A DNA stretch of 26,479 bases, taken from positions 1 to 26,479 of the forward strand of contig CAYPBK010000034.1 of the NCBI GenBank assembly GCA_964408955.1. The letters run 5' to 3'. The notes below the pieces were generated by a model that saw only the letters and a program-made list of their open reading frames with translations, had not been told where the DNA came from and made no database searches. This DNA is from JAAYKT01 sp964408955 (GTDB lineage: Bacteria > Bacillota > Clostridia > Lutisporales > Lutisporaceae). The position numbers and the translations under genes were made by a program. Of the stretch, positions 14,807-21,014 are shown piece after piece (positions within the stretch are counted from its first letter, which is position 1; every line of letters begins with the position of its first letter).

Positions 14807-15937
14807 ATGGATAAATTAACTAAAATAATAAATCAAACACTAGAGGCAATTGAGAGCAGCCAAAACCAAATATATGAAATAGCAGAAGAATCCAGAATAC
14901 AATGTAAAATGTTAGAAGAAGAATTGAATGAAGTAAAAGAAAAAACTGTTGAAATCATCAGCTTAGTTGATGATCTTACTAAGCTGGAGAAAAACAGCAG
15001 ATATAGGCTGATGGTCGTAAATAAAAGCTTTAAAGAGTATTCCGAGGATGATATAAAAGAGGCTTATGAAAAAGCAAAGGAGCTGCAAATACAGCTATCT
15101 CTAAAAAGAAACGAAGAGCAAATATATATAAATAAACGCAACGAGTTGGAAAGTCGATTGAAAATTGCCAGGGATACACTGAGAAAAGCAGAAAAGCTTG
15201 TATCTCAGATTGGAGTTGTACTGGGATACCTGAGCGGAGACTTGAAGGATGTACATATTCAACTGGAGGATATTAAAGAAAAACAGAGTCTTGGTATAAA
15301 AGTGATTAAAGCACAAGAAGAAGAAAGATACAGGCTATCAAGGGGTATTCATGACGGACCGGCACAAGTTTTGGCTAATGTTATACTCAAATCCGAGCTT
15401 TGCGAAAGGTTAATAGATATAGATAAAGACAAAGCAAAGGAAGAGTTGCATGATTTAAAAGAAATAATAAGGACAAGCCTGAAGGATGTAAGGAAAATTA
15501 TATATGACCTACGACCAATGTCTCTTGATGATTTGGGTCTGGTGCCTGCGGTTCAACAGCTTATTGACAGATTTATAGAAGAGACGGGTATTTTTGTTGA
15601 GTTTAATGTATTTGGCATTAAAGAAAAGCTAATGCCAATTCTTGAATTAACTATATTCAGGATAATCCAGGAAGCTTTGACAAATATCAAAAAGCATTCA
15701 AAAGCAAAGCTTGTATCTGTAAAGATAGAGTACATAAGTAACAGAATCAGTTTGCAGATAAGCGATAATGGAATAGGCTTTGATAAGACTAAGAATAAAA
15801 AATTTGATGAAATAGGTGGTTACGGTTTATTGGGAATGCAAGAAAGGGTAGAGCTTATAAACGGCAAATGTGAGATTATTTCAAAATGCGGAAAAGGCAC
15901 TAAGATTCTTGTTTCCATACCGGTTAATATTATTTAG
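14807..15937 (+). CDS. degS: Sensor histidine kinase DegS
   Basis: A 376-residue soluble histidine kinase that follows Bacillus DegS along its whole length. Residues 1-165 are the DegS-type coiled-coil sensor (YSEDDIKEAYEKAKELQIQL, KLVSQIGVVLGYL). The HisKA_3 segment EEERYRLSRGIHDGPAQ carries His182, and DVRKIIYDLRPMSLDDLGL follows. The ATP-binding HATPase domain (about 270-372) shows QEALTNIKKHSKA (N box), DNGIGF (G1) and GGYGLLGMQERV (G2). No membrane segment is present, so it senses in the cytoplasm, as known for DegS. It phosphorylates the regulator encoded 11 bases downstream. The ATG at 14807 has GAAGAGGAG in the right region upstream. Confidence 0.93.
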   Translation: MDKLTKIINQTLEAIESSQNQIYEIAEESRIQCKMLEEELNEVKEKTVEIISLVDDLTKLEKNSRYRLMVVNKSFKEYSEDDIKEAYEKAKELQIQLSLKRNEEQIYINKRNELESRLKIARDTLRKAEKLVSQIGVVLGYLSGDLKDVHIQLEDIKEKQSLGIKVIKAQEEERYRLSRGIHDGPAQVLANVILKSELCERLIDIDKDKAKEELHDLKEIIRTSLKDVRKIIYDLRPMSLDDLGLVPAVQQLIDRFIEETGIFVEFNVFGIKEKLMPILELTIFRIIQEALTNIKKHSKAKLVSVKIEYISNRISLQISDNGIGFDKTKNKKFDEIGGYGLLGMQERVELINGKCEIISKCGKGTKILVSIPVNII

Positions 15938-15948
15938 GAGGATAAAGC

Positions 15949-16596
15949 ATGGTTAGGATTAGGATTCTTATTGCTGACGATCATTCCTTAGTAAGGGAAG
16001 GTCTAACGAAGATATTAGAGCTTGAGGAAGAGTTTGAGATTGTAGGGCATGCCTCCAACGGTTTGGAAGCATTAGAAAAAATAAAAGAAAAAAAGCCTGA
16101 TATATTGTTACTTGATATTAACATGCCTGTGATGGGCGGACTGGCTACCTTGAGAAAAATAAATGAAGAAAAATTAAAAATAAAAACCATCATGCTGACA
16201 ATTCATGAAGCAAGAGAATACCTTATGGAAACAATGGAACTGGGAGCCTTAGGATATATCCTTAAGGATTCTGATTCCCAATCTCTACTAAAAGCTATCA
16301 AGGATGTATATGCAGGAGATTCCTATATACAGCCTAAGCTGGCAGCCGGTATAGTCAAGGAGTTTAAATCGGGAAAAACCAAAGTGAAATCAGACAATGA
16401 ACTAACGAAAAGAGAATACGAAGTTTTATCTCTTATTGCGGAGGGGCTAAACAATAAGGATATATCTGAAAAGCTGTTTATTAGTGAGAAAACTGTTAAA
16501 AACCACGTATCCAGCATATTCAGAAAAATAAAGGTTAATGATAGGACAAAGGCAGCAATATATGCCTATAAAAATAACATCGGAGTATACTTGTAA
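15949..16596 (+). CDS. degU: Two-component response regulator DegU (NarL/LuxR family)
   Basis: A 215-residue response regulator. The receiver domain (1-120) has the acidic pair Asp10-Asp11 (LIADDHSLV), phosphoacceptor Asp56 (LLLDINMPVM, same number as in Bacillus DegU), Thr/Ile in MLTIHE and Lys near 106 (YILKDSD). The LuxR-type HTH domain (about 150-212) has LTKREYEVLSLIAEGLNNKDIS and SEKTVKNHVSSIFRKI. DegU in Bacillus controls exoenzymes, competence and motility; the targets here are unknown. It follows degS by 11 bases with AGGAGG and is closed by a strong terminator, so degS-degU end this operon; cheW may be included. Confidence 0.93.
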   Translation: MVRIRILIADDHSLVREGLTKILELEEEFEIVGHASNGLEALEKIKEKKPDILLLDINMPVMGGLATLRKINEEKLKIKTIMLTIHEAREYLMETMELGALGYILKDSDSQSLLKAIKDVYAGDSYIQPKLAAGIVKEFKSGKTKVKSDNELTKREYEVLSLIAEGLNNKDISEKLFISEKTVKNHVSSIFRKIKVNDRTKAAIYAYKNNIGVYL

Positions 16597-16623
16597 AGCA
16601 ATAATTATATACATATATAACAG

Positions 16624-16664
16624 AAAAATAATCAGCGTTTAAATAAAACGCTGATTATTTTTTT
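16624..16664 (+). terminator. Intrinsic terminator of degSU
   Basis: A perfect 17-bp stem (16624-16640 with 16646-16662) around ATCAGCGTTT ends in a T run. Confidence 0.9.
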
Positions 16665-16743
16665 AGCATGGAGTAACATTATTCAAACATGTACGTAATA
16701 TAAAAGTGGGAAGAGTGAACAACCATTTAAAGGAGGGTTAAGG

Positions 16744-16881
16744 ATGAATAACATTTTTCTTTTGTTGTTAACGCTAATCATTCTATTGGGATACGACAGT
16801 AAAAACAGTAACTACATTTTCATCATTATCCTTGCCATCCTGGGTCTTGGTGCGGAAGGCAAGCTTCAGTTCCTTTTTTAA
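16744..16881 (+). CDS. Small hydrophobic protein, 45 residues
   Basis: A short ORF behind a strong AGGAGGG site (16731-16737). The protein is two hydrophobic stretches, NIFLLLLTLIILLGY and YIFIIILAILGLG, joined by a polar DSKNSN, ending KLQFLF. It resembles in style the tiny membrane proteins found in sporulating clostridia and bacilli, but no named family is recognised. The second stretch resembles the end of the protein encoded at 16982, which suggests tandem duplication. It lies 80 bases after the degSU terminator and opens a cluster of similar genes. Confidence 0.6.
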   Translation: MNNIFLLLLTLIILLGYDSKNSNYIFIIILAILGLGAEGKLQFLF

Positions 16882-16898
16882 AAGGGAGGGAGTGCGAT

Positions 16899-16970
16899 TA
16901 TTACGTATCCATTATAATACTTGCCGTGATAGCTATTGGAAATTGTGAAAAAACATTTTTTGGAGGATAG
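16899..16970 (+). pseudogene. Fragment of a duplicated small hydrophobic gene
   Basis: One frame reads YYVSIIILAVIAIGNCEK and then TFFGG before a TAG at 16968. This copies the end of the next gene product (IIILAVIAF...KTFFG), and the DNA is also alike over about 55 bases (16914-16963 against 17140-17189). A good ribosome site (AAGGGAGGG, 16882-16890) is kept, but no start codon fits this frame. It reads as a broken copy between the genes at 16744 and 16982. Confidence 0.5.
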
Positions 16971-16981
16971 GAGGTGCTGTT

Positions 16982-17200
16982 ATGTCGTTTAGTCAATGCG
17001 GATGCGGACCCGGCAATGTAGCAGGTGCTGAATCGAGATGTAAGCCGGGAGAATTATCATTTTTACTTTTACTTGCTCTTTTCATACTACTTGCTTCTTG
17101 TATAACATCAGGCATAGAAAGTAACTTTTTCTTTATCATAATACTTGCTGTTATTGCATTTGGAGGCTTTGGAAAAACATTTTTTGGTTCAATGTTATAG
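16982..17200 (+). CDS. Small Cys/Gly N-terminus, two-helix membrane protein, 72 residues
   Basis: The ATG at 16982 follows AGGAGGT (16969-16975). The N-terminus SFSQCGCGPGNVAGAESRC is rich in Cys and Gly; then come two hydrophobic stretches, LSFLLLLALFILLASCI and FFFIIILAVIAFGGFG, and the end KTFFGSML. No family is recognised with certainty. The look is that of small hydrophobic, Cys-containing proteins of spore-forming Firmicutes (YjcZ-like or chorion-like annotations), so a spore-coat or forespore membrane role is possible but unproven. It is one of several tandem relatives. Confidence 0.65.
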   Translation: MSFSQCGCGPGNVAGAESRCKPGELSFLLLLALFILLASCITSGIESNFFFIIILAVIAFGGFGKTFFGSML

Positions 17201-17234
17201 AATATAGACTTTGATTCTAAAAGGAGGTGTAAAT

Positions 17235-17459
17235 ATGGGAATGGGCTCACAGGGCTGTAATGAACCTACTTTAGGTATTTTCAACAACAATTGGATATGG
17301 ATAATACTTTTAATTCTCTTATGCTGCGGTGGTTTTGGCAATGAAGGCTTAGGAAATGTGCTTGGAGTATCCAACTGGTTTGGCGGAAATTGCACATGGT
17401 TATGGATTATACTGGCTTTCTACTGCTGCTGCAGTAACAGTAACAGAAGATGCTGCTAA
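17235..17459 (+). CDS. Small Cys/Trp-rich hydrophobic protein, 74 residues
   Basis: The ATG at 17235 follows AAGGAGGTG (17221-17229); an earlier in-frame ATG at 17211 has no site. The protein has NNNWIWIILLILLCCGGFGNEG, then NWFGGNCTWLWIILAFYCCC and an RRCC end: ten Cys residues in 74, two aromatic-rich hydrophobic stretches and the GGFG motif shared with the previous gene. Such proteins occur in clostridia under the loose name chorion-class high-cysteine proteins. A structural role in spore layers is a guess from composition only. A terminator follows at 17535. Confidence 0.65.
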   Translation: MGMGSQGCNEPTLGIFNNNWIWIILLILLCCGGFGNEGLGNVLGVSNWFGGNCTWLWIILAFYCCCSNSNRRCC

Positions 17460-17534
17460 TAAATTAAATAATTATCGTTATGTTGCTAAACTATGTAGTT
17501 TCAAATAAGTTTTTAGTATAATATATGGCGAAAA

Positions 17535-17564
17535 TGCCCGGCATCAAGCCGGGCAAATCTTTTT
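17535..17564 (+). terminator. Intrinsic terminator after the small-gene set
   Basis: A perfect GC-rich 8-bp stem TGCCCGGC/GCCGGGCA (17535-17542 with 17548-17555) with loop ATCAA is followed by AATCTTTTT. Confidence 0.88.
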
Positions 17565-17647
17565 CTCAAAGCTATGCAGTAACCAAAATCTATATATAGA
17601 ATAATATAACATTAAGAAGAATTTTCAATATACAAGGAGCTTCTAAA

Positions 17648-17812
17648 ATGAAAATGAGTTTTGATGATGATTTTCTATTAATTTTGTTCATCATGTTTTT
17701 TCTATTAATGCTTCCGAATAGAACTAATGAAAGCTTGTCTATGGAAAACACTGATTTTATTTATAGGAGATGTGGCAGAGATAAAGTAAGAAAGCTTTCT
17801 TATGGTGGTTAA
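17648..17812 (+). CDS. Small membrane protein, 54 residues
   Basis: The ATG at 17648 has AAGGAGC upstream. The protein starts with an acidic patch (MKMSFDDD), then one hydrophobic helix (FLLILFIMFFLLML), then a basic end with RRCGRDKVRK. The positive C-terminal side suggests it stays in the cytosol. No family is recognised. It is 26 bases before the 205-residue gene and is likely cotranscribed with it. Confidence 0.5.
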   Translation: MKMSFDDDFLLILFIMFFLLMLPNRTNESLSMENTDFIYRRCGRDKVRKLSYGG

Positions 17813-17838
17813 ACAAATTTAAATTTGGGGGTTTTAGA

Positions 17839-18456
17839 ATGGGTTATGGTAGGAATGTTAACAGAGATAGGCCTTATGATGTAGAGGATATAAAGGGAAG
17901 GTTAAGGGAGGAGCTCCCTGATGTCGATTTAAATAAAATAAACCAGCAGGATATCAAGAATATCCTTATAAATGAAGTTGAAAAGAACCCTAACATCAGG
18001 CAGGATATAAAGGATAAAATAAGCCAAGGTGATATAGACGGACTAAAAGACGAGCTGATTAAATATTTGGACACCCAGGACGGCAGCGATGATTCTAATA
18101 AAAGGGTTAAAAATATGCTAATAAATAATGACTTTGAAGGGTTGCAAAATGAATTAATTGGTATGTTTCTAAAAGGAGCATCAGGGCAAAAAAAAAATGA
18201 GGTAGAGAGCAAGGATGATAAAAAGGCGGAGGATTCCATAAATAAAAATATTTTCAACGGGATATTCGATGATGCCTTTTTAAATACTATGCTAAGGAAG
18301 TTTAACGAAGGAAACAAAAATGACAGCCGTGTAAATCTACTAAACTCAATAAAGCCCTTTATGTCAGATAACAGGCAAAAAGTTATAGATGAATGCATAA
18401 AAGCAGTAAACCTATTGGCAATGATGGAGAAATTAGGTTTGAAAGCAGGCAGATAA
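17839..18456 (+). CDS. Hydrophilic protein of unknown function, 205 residues
   Basis: The ATG at 17839 follows GGGGG (17827-17831). It is highly charged and rich in Asn, Asp and Lys, with no membrane segment or signal peptide. Two internal segments look alike in pattern: IRQDIKDKISQGDIDGLKDEL at about 53-73 and RVKNMLINNDFEGLQNELIG at about 88-107, which suggests a helical repeat of about 35 residues. The C-terminus (KPFMSDNRQKVIDECIKAVN and LLAMMEKLGLK) looks like an amphipathic helical domain seen in clostridial sporulation-type proteins, from memory only. It is followed after one base by a small membrane-protein gene. No function is assigned. Confidence 0.75.
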   Translation: MGYGRNVNRDRPYDVEDIKGRLREELPDVDLNKINQQDIKNILINEVEKNPNIRQDIKDKISQGDIDGLKDELIKYLDTQDGSDDSNKRVKNMLINNDFEGLQNELIGMFLKGASGQKKNEVESKDDKKAEDSINKNIFNGIFDDAFLNTMLRKFNEGNKNDSRVNLLNSIKPFMSDNRQKVIDECIKAVNLLAMMEKLGLKAGR

Positions 18457-18457
18457 C

Positions 18458-18685
18458 ATGAACCTATCACAAATCTTTCATACTTTTAAAGAAAAATCTA
18501 CTTTAGAAGATATATTTCTTTTAGGTTTAATATTCCTGTTTATAATCGAAAAAAAATGCGATACCCTATTTATAATAATTTTATTTACAATCTTTATTGC
18601 CGGGATTAATGAGGATATACTATCGATAATATTAAAGAATGATTTATTTAACATGTCTAAGATAGCCGGTTTCATCTTTAAATAA
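18458..18685 (+). CDS. Small two-helix membrane protein, 75 residues
   Basis: The ATG at 18458 comes one base after the stop of the previous gene, so translation is likely coupled. The protein has a polar start, then LEDIFLLGLIFLFIIEKKCDTLFIIILFTIFIAGI, that is two hydrophobic helices with a short EKKCD turn, and an amphipathic end. The LEDIFLLxLIFLFI segment echoes DDFLLILFIMFFLLM of the gene at 17648. The family is unknown; the pairing with the hydrophilic protein suggests a membrane partner. Confidence 0.65.
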   Translation: MNLSQIFHTFKEKSTLEDIFLLGLIFLFIIEKKCDTLFIIILFTIFIAGINEDILSIILKNDLFNMSKIAGFIFK

Positions 18686-18813
18686 AGCTGATGATTCAAT
18701 TTTTTGTGATGTTTTATAGGACAAGCCCTACTAATATTGTTGCTATTACTATTGCTGAAAAAATATTATAATAATATAATAGTATTAAGTATTTTTTAGG
18801 AGGAATTGTTTTA

Positions 18814-20180
18814 ATGGATAGTGACCTTTGGGCGCAGCTTTTTTTTATAGCTTTATTAATTGGTGTAAATGCATTTTTTGCCGCGTCTGAAATAGCAATA
18901 CTGTCTGTCAGGCAATCAAGACTTAAGCCCTATATAGAAAAAGGCAGTAAATCAGCTAACATAATAAATAAGTATTTAGATGAACCTAGCAAATTTCTTT
19001 CTACAATTCAAGTAGGCATTACTTTGGCAGGGTTTTTCGCCAGCGCTCTAAGTGCGAAAACCTTGGCAGTTCGCTTTGGAATCCTATTAAAAAAGTCAAA
19101 CATAATAATCATAAATCAATTTGCGGATACTATAGCATTCATTCTTATCACTGCTATTATAGCTTATATTACATTAGTATTAGGGGAGCTTGTTCCTAAG
19201 AGAATGGCATTGCAAAAAGCGGAGAAAATTGCTCTCTTTGCAGCCGGACCTATGTCCTTTATATCGAAAATAGCATATCCTTTGGTAAAGCTTCTTACCT
19301 CTACTACAAATGTCCTTGTAAAGCTTTTGGGAGGTTCATTAAAGTACGATAGCCAACAGATCACGGAAGAAGAAATAAGATTAATGATAAATGTAGGAGA
19401 GGAAAAGGGTGTTATACAGGAAACAGAAACAGAAATGATTAACAGCATCTTTGAATTCGATGATACTATAGTAAAGGAAGTTATGACACCGAGAACAGAC
19501 ATGGTGGCTGTGAGCATCAATGNNNNNNNNNNNNNNNNNNNNNNNNNNNNNNNNNNNNNNNNNNACTAAATGTTATAGTAGAGGAGCACTTTTCAAGAAT
19601 CCCTGTATATATGGATACCATTGATAATATAATAGGGATATTGTATGTCAAAGATCTTTTTGGAATAATCAAAAAGGACGGAGAACTGGAAATTTCACTT
19701 AAGGATATTATACGGGAAGCAAATTATGTATCGGAGTATAAGAAGATTGATGAGCTCTTTCGGGATATGCAGAAATCAAAAAACCATATGGCCATAGTTA
19801 TTGACGAATATGGCGGTACGGCGGGATTGATAACAATAGAGGATTTACTTGAAGAGATAGTGGGAAATATATTTGATGAATATGATGATGAAATATTGGA
19901 ATACGAAGAATTAGATGATAATACCTATTTAGTAAACGGTATGCTCAGTTTGGATGAGGTCAATCATATAATGGGGCTTGATCTTCCTGAGGAAGAGCTG
20001 GAGTTTGATACAATAAGTGGAATGGTTTTAAGCCTCTCGGGCAAAATGCCGGAGGTTGGAGACGAGGTTGAGTTTGACGGTATTAAATTTAGAATCGAAG
20101 AGGTTGAGGATAAGAGGATTACAAAAATAAAAGTTACCAAGAAAAGTGAAGAGAACGAAGAAGAAAACGATAAGGCATAA
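18814..20180 (+). CDS. HlyC/CorC (TlyC) family membrane protein with CNNM, CBS pair and CorC domains, interrupted by a sequence gap
   Basis: Both parts belong to one gene. The first (to 19522) has a CNNM/DUF21 membrane domain (FIALLIGVNAFFAASEIAIL, VGITLAGFFASALSAKTLA, LGELVPKRMALQ) and begins the CBS region at MTPRTDMVAV. The second resumes at LNVIVEEHFSRIPVY (about 19566) and holds the rest of the CBS pair (AIVIDEYGGTAGLITIEDLLEEIVG) and the C-terminal CorC_HlyC domain (DEVEFDGIKFRIEEV). The family is linked to Mg2+ or Co2+ efflux and sodium-driven Mg2+ export. The run of N (19523-19564) does not preserve frame between the two parts. Comparison with the family suggests only about six residues are missing, so the gap length is probably artificial. 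ATG 18814 has AGGAGG ten bases upstream. Confidence 0.88.
19523..19564. other. Assembly gap (42 N)
   Basis: A run of 42 undetermined bases inside the CBS domain of the HlyC/CorC gene. The reading frame after the run is shifted relative to before it, so the true gap length must differ from 42 (it must leave remainder 1 when divided by 3). Confidence 0.98.
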
Positions 20181-20215
20181 GCTTTTTAATAGCTATGCTA
20201 TGGAGGGTTTTTATT

Positions 20216-20686
20216 ATGAAAGAAATAGTTCTGGCCGGCGGATGTTTCTGGGGTGTTGAGGAGTATTTCTCAAGGACAAAAGGTATAACAGAAACAACAG
20301 TAGGCTATGCAAATGGCGAAACGGAGAAACCAAGCTATGATGATGTTAAGCTGGGTCATACAGGTCATGCCGAAGCTTGCTATGTAAAATTTGATGAGAA
20401 TGCCATCACATTAGAGGAGTTACTTGACAGGTATTGGCGAATTGTAGATCCGTTGCTGTTAAATCAACAAGGACCTGATATAGGCACTCAATATAGAACG
20501 GGCATATATTATATTGATGAAAAGGATTTTGAAACAATCAGAGGCAGTATGGAAAAGGAACAAAAAAAGTACTCTCGACCAATAGTAACTGAAATTGAAC
20601 CTTTAAAGTATTTTTATCCGGCAGAGGAATATCACCAAAGATATCTTAAAAAGAATCCCGGCGGCTATTGTCACATAAAGCTATAA
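20216..20686 (+). CDS. msrA: Peptide-methionine (S)-S-oxide reductase MsrA
   Basis: A 156-residue MsrA. The catalytic motif GGCFWG is at 8-13 with nucleophile Cys10; EEYFSRTKGI, VGYANG, GHAEACYVKFD, NQQGPDIGTQYRTGIYY and AEEYHQRYL are all family blocks. A further Cys152 near the end (GGYCHIKL) may resolve the disulfide. It reduces methionine-S-sulfoxide with thioredoxin in the cytoplasm. ATG 20216 with TGGAGGG upstream is preferred to an in-frame ATG at 20195 that has no ribosome site. It follows the CorC-type gene by 35 bases and is probably cotranscribed. MsrB is not fused or adjacent. Confidence 0.95.
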   Translation: MKEIVLAGGCFWGVEEYFSRTKGITETTVGYANGETEKPSYDDVKLGHTGHAEACYVKFDENAITLEELLDRYWRIVDPLLLNQQGPDIGTQYRTGIYYIDEKDFETIRGSMEKEQKKYSRPIVTEIEPLKYFYPAEEYHQRYLKKNPGGYCHIKL

Positions 20687-20719
20687 TTTGGATGCAAAAA
20701 AACCTCCTTTAAATTTTTG

Positions 20720-20748
20720 TTGACAATGGTTCTCAATTATTATATTAT
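20720..20748 (+). promoter_or_regulatory. Promoter of the feo operon
   Basis: TTGACA at 20720-20725 and TATTAT at 20743-20748 are 17 bases apart. The region lies directly before feoA and is flanked by two Fur boxes. Confidence 0.7.
20721..20735 (+). promoter_or_regulatory. Upstream Fur box (weaker)
   Basis: TGACAATGGTTCTCA matches 11 of the 14 defined positions of the 7-1-7 Fur consensus TGATAATNATTATCA and covers the -35 element. Confidence 0.6.
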
Positions 20749-20753
20749 ATAAA

Positions 20754-20768
20754 TGAGAATAATTATCA
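20754..20768 (+). promoter_or_regulatory. Fur box downstream of the feo -10
   Basis: TGAGAATAATTATCA matches 13 of 14 defined positions of the 7-1-7 Fur consensus. It sits at the expected transcription start, so iron-loaded Fur would block the promoter. The second box lies 33 bases upstream, centre to centre. Confidence 0.88.
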
Positions 20769-20783
20769 TTGGAGGTAAAGGAT

Positions 20784-21008
20784 ATGTGCCTAAGTGATTT
20801 AAAACCGGGACAACGAGCTTATATTGATTCAATCAGAGGTAACAGCAAATTAACTAAAAGACTTTTGGCTTTAGGTTGCATTGAGGGTACCCCTGTCAAG
20901 GTAAAAATGATTGCCCCTTTAGGTGACCCTATTATAATTAATTTCAGGGGCTTTGATTTAGCAATAAGGAAAAAGGATGCCAGCAACATTTGCGTAAAGG
21001 GGGCCTAG
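20784..21008 (+). CDS. feoA: Ferrous iron transport protein FeoA
   Basis: A 74-residue SH3-like protein of the FeoA family: LKPGQRAYIDSI, RLLALGCIEGTPVKVKMIAPLGDPIII and the end RGFDLAIRKKDASNI are typical. FeoA is a cytosolic partner of the FeoB iron transporter. ATG 20784 is chosen because GGAGG lies seven bases upstream; an in-frame TTG at 20769 would put the ribosome site inside the gene and overlaps the Fur box edge. The gene is first in a Fur-controlled feoA-feoB-small peptide operon, with six bases to feoB. Confidence 0.95.
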   Translation: MCLSDLKPGQRAYIDSIRGNSKLTKRLLALGCIEGTPVKVKMIAPLGDPIIINFRGFDLAIRKKDASNICVKGA

Positions 21009-21014
21009 ATAAAT

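Noticed and set aside
17874..18470. A 198-codon open frame on the minus strand opposite the 205-residue gene.
   Set aside because: The product is a Ser/Phe/Leu-rich string typical of the antisense of a Lys/Asp-rich gene, with no family features, and the plus-strand gene has a ribosome site and fits its neighbours.
19523..20180. A frameshift or pseudogene in the HlyC/CorC gene.
   Set aside because: The break coincides exactly with the N run, and both sides are well conserved, so an assembly gap of wrong length explains it.
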